Below are positions 33,488 to 42,738 of a stretch of 64,000 bases of DNA, one piece after another. The stretch covers positions 25,475 through 89,474 of the forward strand of contig NZ_LLZN01000057.1 of assembly GCF_001509795.1 (NCBI RefSeq). The letters are read 5' to 3'. Below the pieces are notes generated by a model. That model saw nothing but the letters and a program-made list of their open reading frames with translations, searched no databases and was not told the DNA's origin. The stretch is from Streptomyces sp. NRRL WC-3605 (lineage in GTDB: Bacteria; Actinomycetota; Actinomycetes; Streptomycetales; Streptomycetaceae). The position numbers and the translations under genes are program-made. Numbering within the stretch: position 1 is the stretch's first letter; each line of letters starts with the position of its first letter.

Positions 33488-34980
33488 GGGGTGTCTCGGC
33501 GCGCGGAGGGCTTCAGCACCTCGTACAGCACCTGCCCGTCCGGGCCCGTGGCCACCCTGCGCAGCCCCTCGCCGGCCGGCGTCCCCCGGTCCACCACCCA
33601 GCGCACCCCGTACTCCCGCACGATCGCGCGCCGCGCCTCCAACGGCGTGCCCGGCGCGAAGTACGTCCGCACGGCCGCCGCCCGCCGGTCCTCGTCCGGC
33701 AGGAAGAAGTCGGGGTAGCCGGGCGCCACGGTGTACGGGCCGTACGCCGGGATCTGCCGCGCGGGCAGGGTGCGGGCCATGACGACGTCCCCGTACCGCA
33801 CCCACGGGGTCAGCCAGTGGTACCCGGCCCACGGCTCCCGGAACCTGTCGGCGACCGCCCGCGGCAGGGCGGTGCGGGGCACGACGTAGCCCAGGGTGCC
33901 GGTCTGCGTCCACGCCCCGGCCAGCAGCGCCGCCGTCAGGGCCGCCGCCCAGGCGGTGCGCCTGCGGCCGGGCCGGGCGGCGGCCACCGCGAGCGCGGCG
34001 GCGAGCTGCGCGGGGATCACCACGGCGGGCAGCGCGCGGCCCCACGAGTAGTGCCCGCTCAGCCAGCCGGCCGCGACGACCAGCACGCCCAGCCCGAAGA
34101 ACAGCGCCAGCGGATCGAGCCGGTCCCTGCGCCACCTCGGCACGAGCGCCGCCACCCCGAGCAGCACCAGCCAGTACCGCCCGGGCAGGTCCCGGTACAG
34201 GCCCCGGTGCACCGACTCCAGGTCGGCCCCCGCCCCGAACAGCGCGAAGAAGTCGTAGTACGGCCACGCCCACAGGACCACCGCGCCGACCGCGAGGGCA
34301 CCCGCGAGCCGTGCCGTCACCGCGCGTCCCGGCCGCCCGGCGACCGCCGTGGCCAGCGCGCCGAGCGAGGCGACGACCCCGGAGAACTGGTGGCAGAGCA
34401 GGATCACCGCCCACAGCACGCCGAGCCCCAGCCACACCCCCCAGCCGGCCTCCGCCCGCACCGCCCTGGCCAGCCACGCCCACAGATGGAAGGCCAGCCC
34501 CAGCGCGAACACGCTCGGGTACGACACCGTCAGCGCCAGCGAGTTCAGCCCCAGGAAGCCGCTCCACGCGAACAGGGACGTGCCCCACAGGAACACCAGG
34601 CACAGCAGGGCGAGTGCGGGGGCCGCCCGGTCCGCGGTCAGCGTCCGGACGTACCGCCAGACACCGGTGACCAGCAGCGCAAGGCCCACCAGGGCGCCGA
34701 TCCGCAGCACCACGAAGACCGACAGGCCGGTCAGCCGGGCCACGCAGCCCAGGACGAGCATCCACGGCGAGTAGTAGGGGCTGGGAGTGTCCGCGTCGAC
34801 CAGGGGGTTGCCGGGATCGGCCAGGCTGTGGCGCAGGCGTTCCACGGTCGCCGCGTGCATGCCGAGGTCCCCGGCCCACGGGAGCCGGACGATCACCAGG
34901 AGCAGCAGGGCGAGGACCAGCGCGCCGGCGGCCCCCGCGACGACCGCCGCCCTCGGCGGCATGGCCCGGATCGTGGTCAC
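33484..34980 (-). CDS. Polytopic membrane protein, probable GT-C-type glycosyltransferase
   Basis: 498 residues with about ten hydrophobic spans and a soluble C-terminal part of about 110 residues. The first outer loop reads GDLGMHAATVERLR, then SPYYSPW, matching the protein at 21345-22943, so the two are paralogues in opposite orientation at the two sides of the locus. Function by analogy: transfer of sugar from a lipid carrier outside the membrane; not proven. GTG at 34980; an ATG at 34962 is also possible. The stop is CTA in CTAG, shared with the opposing glycosyltransferase gene. Confidence 0.7.
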   Translation of the reverse strand: MTTIRAMPPRAAVVAGAAGALVLALLLLVIVRLPWAGDLGMHAATVERLRHSLADPGNPLVDADTPSPYYSPWMLVLGCVARLTGLSVFVVLRIGALVGLALLVTGVWRYVRTLTADRAAPALALLCLVFLWGTSLFAWSGFLGLNSLALTVSYPSVFALGLAFHLWAWLARAVRAEAGWGVWLGLGVLWAVILLCHQFSGVVASLGALATAVAGRPGRAVTARLAGALAVGAVVLWAWPYYDFFALFGAGADLESVHRGLYRDLPGRYWLVLLGVAALVPRWRRDRLDPLALFFGLGVLVVAAGWLSGHYSWGRALPAVVIPAQLAAALAVAAARPGRRRTAWAAALTAALLAGAWTQTGTLGYVVPRTALPRAVADRFREPWAGYHWLTPWVRYGDVVMARTLPARQIPAYGPYTVAPGYPDFFLPDEDRRAAAVRTYFAPGTPLEARRAIVREYGVRWVVDRGTPAGEGLRRVATGPDGQVLYEVLKPSARRDTP

Positions 34981-35015
34981 ACCGGCACTGTAATTCCCGT
35001 TTTGTCCGTGATGCG

Positions 35016-35050
35016 GGAGCGCCCCGGACCGATGGGGTCCGGGGCGCTCC
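35016..35050 (-). terminator. Terminator of the glutamate dehydrogenase gene
   Basis: A perfect 15-bp stem (35016-35030 with 35036-35050) and 5-base loop, 32 bases beyond the gdh stop. It also lies upstream of the membrane-protein gene on the same strand, so it insulates the two. Confidence 0.9.
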
Positions 35051-35081
35051 GCCGCACGTCCGCCTCAGGCGGCCGGGCGGC

Positions 35082-38000
35082 TCAGGTGTGCGACCGCAGC
35101 AGCGTGCGCATGGTGCGCATCGCCACCGAGAGGTTGGCCAGGTCGAACGCGTCCGAGCCGCGGATCTCCTCCAGCGTGGTACGCGCCCGGCCCAGGATCG
35201 CCGCGTTCTTGCGCTCCCACGCCTCGAAGCGCTGCTCGGGCGTCGCGGTGCCGTCGCCGACCGCCAGGACGTCCGAGGTCAGCGCCGCGTGGGCGGCGTA
35301 CAGGTCCTCGCGGATGGAGGCGCGGGCCATGGACTGCCAGCGGTCGGACCGCGGCAGCTCGATGATCCGGTCCATGAGCTGGCTGATGTGCAGCCGGTCA
35401 CCGAGGTCGTAGTAGACCTCGGCGACGTCCATCGGGTCCTTGCCCATACGGTCGGCCACCGAGACGATGTCGAGCGTCGGGAAGGCCGAGGAGAACCCGG
35501 CGACCCGCTGGGCCAGCTCGACGGGCACCCCGGCATCGGTCAGCTCGTCGTGGATCTGCTGGTACCAGTCCAGATCGGCGCCGCGCAGCAGCTTCGGCAG
35601 CTGCGACCACACCTGCTCCACCCGGTCGGAGAAGAAGTCGACCGTGTCCGCGAGCGCGAGCGGCTGCTGCCGGTTGTTCAGCAGCCAGCGCGTGCCGCGC
35701 TCGACCAGGCGCCGCGAGTGCAGCCGGATGCGGGTCTGGACGGCGGCCTCGACCTTGTTGTCCAGCGCCTCGACCGCGTCCCACACCTCCGCCGAGCGGA
35801 AGATCGCGCGGGCCACCGTCTGCGCCCGGACGATCTCCTCCAGCGAGGCCCCGGTCTCCTCGCGCAGCCGGTGGAGATACGTCGTACCGCCCGTGTTGAC
35901 CGTGTCGTTGACCAGCACGGTCGTGGTGATCTCACGGCGCAGCGGGTGACTGACGAGGTGCTCGGGGAACCGCTCGCGCAGCGCCGTCGGGAAGTAGGAG
36001 TGCAGCAGCGTGCTCAGGTACGGGTCGTCCGGCAGCGAGGTGTGCAGCAGCTCCTCGGCGACCGTGATCTTCGTGTACGCCATCAGCACGGCCGTCTCCG
36101 GGCCGGTCAGGCCGTGGTCGGAGTTCAGGCGCTCGCGGATCTGCCGGTCCGTGGGCAGGAACTCCAGCGCACGGTCCAGGTGCCCCTCCCTGACCAGGTG
36201 CTTCATGAAGCGCTGCTGGGCGTGGAGCATGGCGCCGGACTGGGCGAGGGCGTTGGCGATCGCCGTGTTCTGCGCGTAGTTGTTGCGCAGGACCAGGCGG
36301 CCGACCTCGTCCGTCATCTCGGCGAGCAGCTTGTTGCGCTGCTTGACCGTCATGTCGCCGTCGGCGACCAGGCCGTTGAGCAGGATCTTGATGTTCACCT
36401 CGTGGTCGGAGGTGTCCACGCCCGCGCTGTTGTCGATGGCGTCGGTGTTGATCCGGCCGCCGCTCCGGGCGAACTCGATCCGGCCGAGCTGGGTCAGGCC
36501 CAGGTTGCCGCCCTCGCCGACCACCTTGACGCGCAGGTCGGCGCCGTCGACCCGGATGGCGTCGTTCGCCTTGTCGCCGACGTCGGCGTTCGACTCGGTG
36601 CTGGCCTTGACGTAGGTGCCGATGCCGCCGTTCCACAGCAGGTCCACCGGGGCCTGGAGGATGGCCTTCATCAGCTCGGCCGGGGTCATCTTGGCGACCT
36701 TGCCCTCGATGCCCAGGGCCTCGCGGATGTGCGCGTTGACGCTGATGGCCTTCGCGCTGCGCGGGAAGACGCCGCCACCGGCCGACAGCAGCGAGGGGTC
36801 GTAGTCCTCCCAGCTGGAGCGCGGCAGCTCGAACAGGCGCCGGCGCTCGGCGTAGGAGGTCGCCGCGTCCGGGGTCGGGTCGATGAAGATGTGCCGGTGG
36901 TCGAACGCGGCGACCAGCCGGATGTGCTCGCTGAGCAGCATGCCGTTGCCGAACACGTCACCGGACATGTCGCCGACGCCGACGACCGTGAAGTCCTCGC
37001 TCTGCGTGTCGACGCCGAGCTCGCGGAAGTGCCGCTTGACGGACTCCCAGGCGCCCCGGGCGGTGATGCCCATGCCCTTGTGGTCGTAGCCGGCCGAACC
37101 GCCGGAGGCGAAGGCGTCCCCGAGCCAGAAGTTGTAGGACTCGGCGACCTCGTTGGCGATGTCGGAGAACTTCGCGGTGCCCTTGTCGGCGGCGACGACG
37201 AGGTAGGTGTCGTCCCCGTCGTGCCGGACGACGTCCGCCGGGGGCACGACCTCGCCGGCCACCATGTTGTCGGTGATGTCGAGCAGCGCCGAGATGAACG
37301 TCCGGTAGCTGGCGATACCTTCCGCCATCCAGGCGTCCCGGTCCACGGCCGGGTCGGGCAGCTGCTTGGCGACGAAGCCGCCCTTGGCGCCGACCGGCAC
37401 GATCACGGTGTTCTTCACCATCTGCGCCTTGACCAGGCCGAGGATCTCCGTGCGGAAGTCCTCACGCCGGTCGGACCAGCGCAGACCGCCGCGGGCGACC
37501 TTGCCGAAGCGCAGGTGCACACCCTCGACGCGCGGCGAGTACACCCAGATCTCGTACGCCGGGCGCGGCGCCGGGAGGTCCGGGATGGCCTGCGGGTCGA
37601 ACTTCATGGAGACGTAGTCGTGCGGCTCGCCCGCGGCCGCCTCCTGGAAGAAGTTGGTGCGCAGCGTCGCCTTGATGACGGTGAGGAAGGACCGCAGGAT
37701 CCGGTCCTCGTCCAGGCTCGCCACCTGGTCCAGGGCCGCGTCGAGCTCCTCGAGCAGCGCGTCCACGATCTCGCGGCCCGCGCGCTGGCGGTCCGGCGAC
37801 AGCCGCGCCTCGAACAGGGAGACGAGGAGCCGGGTCGTGTGGACGTTGTGGCGGAGGGTGTCCTCCATGTAGTCCTGCGAGAAGGTCGACCCGGCCTGCC
37901 GCAGGTACTTGGCGTACGCCCGCAGCACCATGGCCTGCCGCCAGGTCAGCCCGGCGCTCAGCACGAGGGCGTTGAAGCCGTCGTTCTCGGCCTTGCCGGT

Positions 38001-40016
38001 CCAGGTGGCGGCGAACGCCTCCGAGAAGCGCTCACGCGCGTCGTCGCCCGCGTAGTCGGCGGCGGCGGCCTGGCTCGGCATGCGCAGACCGAAGTCGTAG
38101 ATCCAGGCGACGCTGCGGTCGGAGCAGCGCAGCTCGTACGGCCGCTCGTCGACGACCTCGACACCGAGCCGGCTGAGCACCGGCAGGACGGCGGACAGCG
38201 AGACGGCCGCGCCCTTCCGGTAGATCTTGAAGCGGCGCTCCTCGGGGGCGGCGCCGACCGGCTCGTACAGGCTCAGCGAGAAGTCCTTCTCCTCGGTGAG
38301 CTGTTCGATGTGGACGAGGTCGGAGACCGCGGAGCGCGGGCCGTGGTCGGCCTTGTAGCCCTCGGGGAAGGCGTTGCCGTAGCGGCGCAGCAGTTCGGCC
38401 GCGTGCTCCTCGCCGAGCTCGGCGTTCAGCGCGTCGGCGAAGCCGTCGGCCCAGGACCGGGCGGCGTCCACCAGCCGGGCCTCGATGCGCTCCTTGTCGG
38501 CGTCGGACAGCTGCGGCAGCTCGGTGCCCTGCGGGACGCGGACCACGAAGTGCAGCCGGGAAAGGATCGACTCGGTGTTCCAGGCGGTGAAGTCGACGCT
38601 GATGCCGCCGAGCTCCTCCTTCAGGATGTCGATGATCCGCAGGCGCACGCCGGTGGTGTAGCGGTCGCGGGGGAGGTAGACGAGGGCCGAGTAGTAGCGG
38701 CCGTACTCGTCCTGGCGCAGGTACAGCCGCAGGCGGCGGCGTTCCTGGAGGTAGAGGACCGACGTGGCGATGCCCCGAAGCTCGTCGACCGGGGTCTGGA
38801 AGAGCTCGTCGCGCGGGTAGGTCTCCAGGATCTGGAGCAGGTCGCGTCCGTCGTGGCTGTGCGGCGAGAAGCCGGCGCCGCTGAGCACCTCGTCGACCTT
38901 GCGGCGGATCACGGGAACGCGGCGCACGGACTCGGTGTAGGCGGCCGAGGAGAACAGACCCAGGAAGCGGCGCTCGCCGACGACCTCGCCGTTCTCGTCG
39001 AACTTCTTCACGCCGACGTAGTCGAGGTACGACGGCCGGTGGACGGTGGCCCGGCTGTTGGCCTTGGTGAGGATGAGCAGCTTGTGCTCGCGGGCCTTGG
39101 CGCGGGCGTCGGCGGGCAGCCGCTCGAAGGACGGGCTGACGGGGTGGGCGTCGTTCTCGGAGTGGTGCGGGTCCGAGCGCAGTATGCCCAGGCCGGTGCC
39201 CGGCACGGCGGCCAGCGAGTCGTCCTCGCGCAGCTCGTACTCGCGGTAGCCGAGGAAGGTGAAGTGGTCGTCGGCCAGCCAGCGCAGCAGCTCGCGGGCC
39301 TCCTCGATCTCCTGCTCGCGCAGGTCGGAGTGGGGCTCGCCCGGCAGCTCGTCGGCCATGCGCAGGGCCGCGTCCCGCATCTTGCTCCAGTCCTCGACGG
39401 CCTCACGGACGTCGGACAGGACGCGGAGCAGGTCGGCGGTGATCTGCTTGAGGTCGCCGCGGTCGGTCTCGCGGTCGATCTCGACGTGGATCCAGGACTC
39501 GATGTGCGTGTCGTGCGGCAGGTCCCCGGCGGGCGCCGCGGGCAGCACCTCGATGAGCTTGCCGGTCAGATCGCGGCGGACGACGACGAGGGGGTGGATG
39601 ACCAGGTGGATCCCCCGCCCCTGCCGGGTCAGCTCGTTGGTGACGGAGTCCACCAGGAACGGCATGTCGTCGGTGACGACCTCGACGACGGAGTGGCTGC
39701 ACGTCCAGCCGTTCTCCTCGACCGTCGGCGTGTGGACCCGGACGTTGGCCGTGCCCTGCGGGCGGTTCTCGGCCAGCCGGTAGTGCGAGAAAGCGGCTCC
39801 GAAGACGTCGACCGGGTCGCGGTCGAGCAGGTCCTCCGGGGCGGTGTGCAGGTAGTAGCGCTGGAGGAACGAGAGCACCTTGTCGTGGTCCGGGGTGCCG
39901 GAACCGCCCTCGCCCTTGGTCCCGGTCGGTAGGTGCCCCCCGACCGGGCTGTTCTCAGCTACCCGGGCGGCCCGTTCGAGCAGCTCGGCCTTGGCTTCGT
40001 CCAGCTTGGTCTGCAT
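35082..40016 (-). CDS. NAD-dependent glutamate dehydrogenase, large (180-kDa) class
   Basis: 1644 residues, the length of the Streptomyces large GDH class. It converts glutamate to 2-oxoglutarate and ammonium with NAD. The N-terminal about 700 residues are regulatory (ACT-like parts; MPFLVDSVTNELTR near 120). The catalytic core spans about 780-1250: KVARGGLRWSDRREDFRTE and VKNTVIVPVGAKGGF (substrate and lysine region), then GVGDMSGDVFGNGML (nucleotide-binding domain). The C-terminal about 400 residues are helical. A single-gene unit with its own promoter (about 130 bases upstream) and a strong terminator. Confidence 0.96.
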   Translation of the reverse strand: MQTKLDEAKAELLERAARVAENSPVGGHLPTGTKGEGGSGTPDHDKVLSFLQRYYLHTAPEDLLDRDPVDVFGAAFSHYRLAENRPQGTANVRVHTPTVEENGWTCSHSVVEVVTDDMPFLVDSVTNELTRQGRGIHLVIHPLVVVRRDLTGKLIEVLPAAPAGDLPHDTHIESWIHVEIDRETDRGDLKQITADLLRVLSDVREAVEDWSKMRDAALRMADELPGEPHSDLREQEIEEARELLRWLADDHFTFLGYREYELREDDSLAAVPGTGLGILRSDPHHSENDAHPVSPSFERLPADARAKAREHKLLILTKANSRATVHRPSYLDYVGVKKFDENGEVVGERRFLGLFSSAAYTESVRRVPVIRRKVDEVLSGAGFSPHSHDGRDLLQILETYPRDELFQTPVDELRGIATSVLYLQERRRLRLYLRQDEYGRYYSALVYLPRDRYTTGVRLRIIDILKEELGGISVDFTAWNTESILSRLHFVVRVPQGTELPQLSDADKERIEARLVDAARSWADGFADALNAELGEEHAAELLRRYGNAFPEGYKADHGPRSAVSDLVHIEQLTEEKDFSLSLYEPVGAAPEERRFKIYRKGAAVSLSAVLPVLSRLGVEVVDERPYELRCSDRSVAWIYDFGLRMPSQAAAADYAGDDARERFSEAFAATWTGKAENDGFNALVLSAGLTWRQAMVLRAYAKYLRQAGSTFSQDYMEDTLRHNVHTTRLLVSLFEARLSPDRQRAGREIVDALLEELDAALDQVASLDEDRILRSFLTVIKATLRTNFFQEAAAGEPHDYVSMKFDPQAIPDLPAPRPAYEIWVYSPRVEGVHLRFGKVARGGLRWSDRREDFRTEILGLVKAQMVKNTVIVPVGAKGGFVAKQLPDPAVDRDAWMAEGIASYRTFISALLDITDNMVAGEVVPPADVVRHDGDDTYLVVAADKGTAKFSDIANEVAESYNFWLGDAFASGGSAGYDHKGMGITARGAWESVKRHFRELGVDTQSEDFTVVGVGDMSGDVFGNGMLLSEHIRLVAAFDHRHIFIDPTPDAATSYAERRRLFELPRSSWEDYDPSLLSAGGGVFPRSAKAISVNAHIREALGIEGKVAKMTPAELMKAILQAPVDLLWNGGIGTYVKASTESNADVGDKANDAIRVDGADLRVKVVGEGGNLGLTQLGRIEFARSGGRINTDAIDNSAGVDTSDHEVNIKILLNGLVADGDMTVKQRNKLLAEMTDEVGRLVLRNNYAQNTAIANALAQSGAMLHAQQRFMKHLVREGHLDRALEFLPTDRQIRERLNSDHGLTGPETAVLMAYTKITVAEELLHTSLPDDPYLSTLLHSYFPTALRERFPEHLVSHPLRREITTTVLVNDTVNTGGTTYLHRLREETGASLEEIVRAQTVARAIFRSAEVWDAVEALDNKVEAAVQTRIRLHSRRLVERGTRWLLNNRQQPLALADTVDFFSDRVEQVWSQLPKLLRGADLDWYQQIHDELTDAGVPVELAQRVAGFSSAFPTLDIVSVADRMGKDPMDVAEVYYDLGDRLHISQLMDRIIELPRSDRWQSMARASIREDLYAAHAALTSDVLAVGDGTATPEQRFEAWERKNAAILGRARTTLEEIRGSDAFDLANLSVAMRTMRTLLRSHT

Positions 40017-40686
40017 TGTCCTCTGGCTCCTGTCGCGCGCCGTTGCGTGACGTTGAAGGAAGTACGGTCTCTTCCCCTCCGGCGTGACGCCGCGACGCGG
40101 GGTGTCCGGTCTGCTTCGACGCTATGCCGAGAGGTGAGATGAGCGGGGGTATATGAGCCATTCTTGAGCTGCCCAAGGGGTGTGACGCCGCTCTCCGCGG
40201 CACCCGGGCCCGGGGGACCGATCGCGTCCCGGGGGCCCGTACACCCCCCTCCCGCCCGTGAAGACCAGCGAGCGCCGCCCGGTCACGGATGTCCTCCGTG
40301 GTCGCCGGGCGCGGGGCAGGGGCATCGTCGCCCCCGCGAGCTATCGCGCTGATCACGCCACCCAGGCTATCGCCCCGCACAGGGGGCCCGTCATGAGCCG
40401 TATGTGTACAAAACCGGGGGGTGAACTTTGACGTTCTGCACAGGGGCGAACCGGGCGGGCGGGGCGTAACTGGCGGGGCGGGACACCCGGGGGCAGCCTG
40501 GTGAGCAGACGCGGCGGCACGGGAGCCGCGGGACGGCACCGGAATCCGGCCGTCCGTACGCGGCCCGTGTCCGAAAAGAGCGGTCGTCTCCCCGCCGCAC
40601 GGTCTTGCCACGTCCCGCGCGCGGCGGCACGTTGCCCACAGGCCGGCCGGACAGAACCGCCGGCCCGGCAAGGAGAGGAGCCCGGC
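40017..40686. other. Long intergenic region upstream of gdh and the DJ-1-like gene
   Basis: 670 bases between divergent genes. It holds the gdh promoter near 40148-40176. A GC-rich near-palindrome (about 40200-40241, rich in CCCGGG and GGGCCC) could form a hairpin. A less GC-rich island (40390-40435) includes ATGTGTACAAAAC and a TTGACG without a matching -10. Short open frames here have no family look, codon bias or convincing ribosome site, and I do not call them. I see no riboswitch. Confidence 0.5.
40148..40176 (-). promoter_or_regulatory. Candidate promoter of gdh
   Basis: On the minus strand TTGGGC (40176-40171), 17 bases, TATACC (40153-40148). It is about 130 bases before the ATG at 40016. 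TATACC is a good -10 in this GC-rich context. Confidence 0.5.
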
Positions 40687-41253
40687 ATGACAGCGAAGAT
40701 CCTCATCGTCACCGGCGACGCCGCGGAGTCGCTGGAGGTCCTCTACCCCTACCAGCGCCTGCGCGAGGAGGGCTACGAGGTCCACATCGCGGCGCCCACC
40801 CGCAAGAAGCTGCGGTTCGTCGTGCACGACTTCGAACCCGGCTTCGACACCTACACCGAGAAGCCCGGCTACACCTGGCCGGCCGACCTCGCCTTCTCCG
40901 AGGTCGACCCCGGCGCGTACGTCGCCGTCGTGGTCCCGGGCGGCCGGGCGCCCGAGTATCTGCGCAACGATCCGGAGCTGCGGAAGATCCTGAAGTCGTT
41001 CTTCGACTCCGACAAGCCGGTCGCGCAGATCTGCCACGGTCCCCTGCTCACCGCAGCGATCGACACCCTGCGCGGCCGCCGTGTCACGGCCTATCCGGCC
41101 CTGGAGCTGGACATGCAGGCCGCGGGCGCCACCTTCCAGGACGCCGAGGCGGTCGTCGACGGCACCCTGGTGTCGTCCCGCGCCTGGCCGGACCACTCCG
41201 CGTGGATGCGTGAGTTCCTGACGGTGCTGCGGGCGAAGGCGCCGGTGAGCTGA
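40687..41253 (+). CDS. DJ-1/PfpI-family protein
   Basis: 188 residues. The nucleophile elbow is intact: AQICHGP with Cys116 and His117, with an acidic residue near Glu14/Glu17 as the family's third member. PfpI-like proteins act as proteases, deglycases or chaperones against carbonyl damage; which applies here cannot be told. Start ATG at 40687 after AAGGAGAGG. Divergent from gdh. The 3' end runs straight into an array of 18-bp imperfect repeats. Confidence 0.9.
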   Translation: MTAKILIVTGDAAESLEVLYPYQRLREEGYEVHIAAPTRKKLRFVVHDFEPGFDTYTEKPGYTWPADLAFSEVDPGAYVAVVVPGGRAPEYLRNDPELRKILKSFFDSDKPVAQICHGPLLTAAIDTLRGRRVTAYPALELDMQAAGATFQDAEAVVDGTLVSSRAWPDHSAWMREFLTVLRAKAPVS

Positions 41254-41323
41254 GGCCGGGCAGCTGTGTGAGGCCGGGCACCGGTCTGACGTCGGGTACT
41301 GGTCTGACGTAGGGCACTCCGGG
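41252..41323. repeat. Four imperfect 18-bp tandem repeats
   Basis: Units at 41252, 41270, 41288 and 41306, each 18 bases, with the common pattern GA(G/C)G(C/T)(C/A)GGG(C/T)A followed by a variable tail (GGTCT in the middle two). The array starts inside the DJ-1 gene stop codon and fills the space before the HAD gene. Confidence 0.75.
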
Positions 41324-41416
41324 ACCGGCCCCGCCTCGGGTCGGCCGCTGCTTCAGGGGCGGCCACCGTTGTGAGGCCGGCCGCCGTTCTGGGGCGGGGC
41401 CCGCGCCGGGCCCGCC

Positions 41417-42082
41417 TCAGGCGGCCAGCCGCTCCGCCTCGGCGACGGCTTCCGCGAGCGAGTCCACGACCGGCACGCCAACCGTCTCCAGGCTCGCGCG
41501 GCTGTGCGAGCCGCCGGTGTAGAGCACGGCCCGCGCCCCCACGTGCAGCGCGGCCACCGCGTCGTCGGCGGCGTCCCCGATCACCACCGTGCGCGTCGGG
41601 TCCACGCCCGCCAGCGCCTCGATGTGCCGCACCATGTGCTCGGCCTTGCTGCCCCCGGACGGCCCGACCCGGCCGTCGACGCGCAGGAAGTGCGCCTCGA
41701 TCCCGAACCCCCGCACCAGTGGCACCAGCTCGTCGTGCGTGTACATGCTGAGCAGCGACTGGCTGCGCCCGGCCGACCGCCAGCCCGACAGCAGCTCCCC
41801 CACGCCCTCGGTGAGCCCGCACGACACCCGGTGCTCGGCGTAGTGGCGGTGGAAGGTCACGTCCATGACCTCCCACTCGGCGTCCGTCGGCAGCCGGCCG
41901 AGCAGCCGCTCGTAGAACTTCGGCACCGGTACGCAGTACATCGCCCGGTACTGCTCGATCGTGATCGGGGCGAGCCCCAGCTCCCCGAAGGCCGCGTTGG
42001 TCGCCCCGATGATGGCGTCGTTGTCGTGGAACAGCGTCCCGTTCCAGTCCCAGACGATGTGCGCCCCTGACTGCTTCCCCAT
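41417..42082 (-). CDS. HAD-superfamily hydrolase
   Basis: 221 residues. Motif I is IVWDWNGTLF: nucleophile Asp12 is present, but the second acidic residue, which normally acts as general acid/base, is Asn14. Motif IV (VVIGDAADDAVAA) and the lysine-containing motif III (SGGSKAEHM) are present. The helical cap resembles phosphoglycolate-phosphatase-like HADs. The DWNGTL form recurs, from memory, in an actinobacterial subgroup, so it may be functional with altered chemistry. ATG at 42082 chosen because the earlier in-frame start adds no conserved residues. Substrate unknown. Confidence 0.85.
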   Translation of the reverse strand: MGKQSGAHIVWDWNGTLFHDNDAIIGATNAAFGELGLAPITIEQYRAMYCVPVPKFYERLLGRLPTDAEWEVMDVTFHRHYAEHRVSCGLTEGVGELLSGWRSAGRSQSLLSMYTHDELVPLVRGFGIEAHFLRVDGRVGPSGGSKAEHMVRHIEALAGVDPTRTVVIGDAADDAVAALHVGARAVLYTGGSHSRASLETVGVPVVDSLAEAVAEAERLAA

Positions 42083-42121
42083 GTCCAGAACCGTACCCGG
42101 CCGCACCGACAATCAAGAGAG

Positions 42122-42226
42122 GAGCAGGTCACCGGCCGGGAGCACTCGGGGGCAGGCCGCGCGACCGGGAGCGCTCGAGAGCAGGCCGACGACCGGGAGC
42201 GCCGGGAGGCCGGCGCGCGACCGGGT
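42122..42226. repeat. Imperfect 28-29-bp tandem repeats
   Basis: Three and a half units beginning at about 42122, 42150, 42179 and 42208. Each starts G(A/G)GCAGG and carries (G)ACCGGGAGCGCTCG-like sequence. They fill the gap between the DUF6912-like stop and the HAD start, both on the minus strand. Confidence 0.65.
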
Positions 42227-42738
42227 CAGTCCGGGAGGTCCACCAGGTTCGGGATCTCCTGCGTGGCGAACCAGAGCAGTTCGTGGTCCTCGGCGCCGTC
42301 CACGACGAACTGGGCGTCGTCGTCCCCGCCGTCCGCCGCCTCCAGCGCCGCCGCGGCCGCCGCCACGTCCGCCTCGGCGTCGTCGGCGTCCACGTGCACC
42401 GCGGCGGCCTTGGCCAGCCGTACGCCCCCGGAGACCCGCACCTCGCCCAGCGCCGACGGGTCCAGCCCGCGGTCCGGGTCGGCGACGGCCGCCCCGTCGG
42501 GCACGTCGACGGCGACCACGACCCGGCGGCGCCGCGCGCCCGGGTCCGCCGCGAGCAGCCGCAGCGAGGCCATGGCGGCCCGGTTCAGCGCGGCGTACTC
42601 CAGCTCCTCGATGTCGTCGGAGAGATACCACTCGCGCAGGCCCGGGGTGACCGCGTACGCGACGAGCCCGGTCCCCAGATCACCCGTCTTGTACGCCTCG
42701 GCGAGACCGGGGAGGGTCAGGGGGACGTAGACGCGCAT
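42226..42738 (-). CDS. DUF6912-like conserved hypothetical protein
   Basis: 170 residues, acidic and alanine-rich, no membrane span. N-terminus MRVYVPLTLPGLAEA and the internal AYAVTPGLREWYLSDDIEELEYAAL are characteristic of an actinobacterial family that I recall as DUF6912. No catalytic motif is visible; function unknown. The start at 42738 fits the conserved N-terminus. The HAD gene follows after the repeat-filled gap. Confidence 0.8.
   Translation of the reverse strand: MRVYVPLTLPGLAEAYKTGDLGTGLVAYAVTPGLREWYLSDDIEELEYAALNRAAMASLRLLAADPGARRRRVVVAVDVPDGAAVADPDRGLDPSALGEVRVSGGVRLAKAAAVHVDADDAEADVAAAAAALEAADGGDDDAQFVVDGAEDHELLWFATQEIPNLVDLPD

Noticed and set aside
35088..39932. Very long open frame antisense to gdh
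   Set aside because: It is a by-product of third-position GC bias; the translation is low-complexity Val/Leu/Asp/Gly/Arg without motifs, and the opposite strand is a clear enzyme gene.
40122..40639. Several short frames in the gdh upstream region
   Set aside because: Arg/Pro/Gly-rich, overlap the candidate gdh promoter, no family resemblance.
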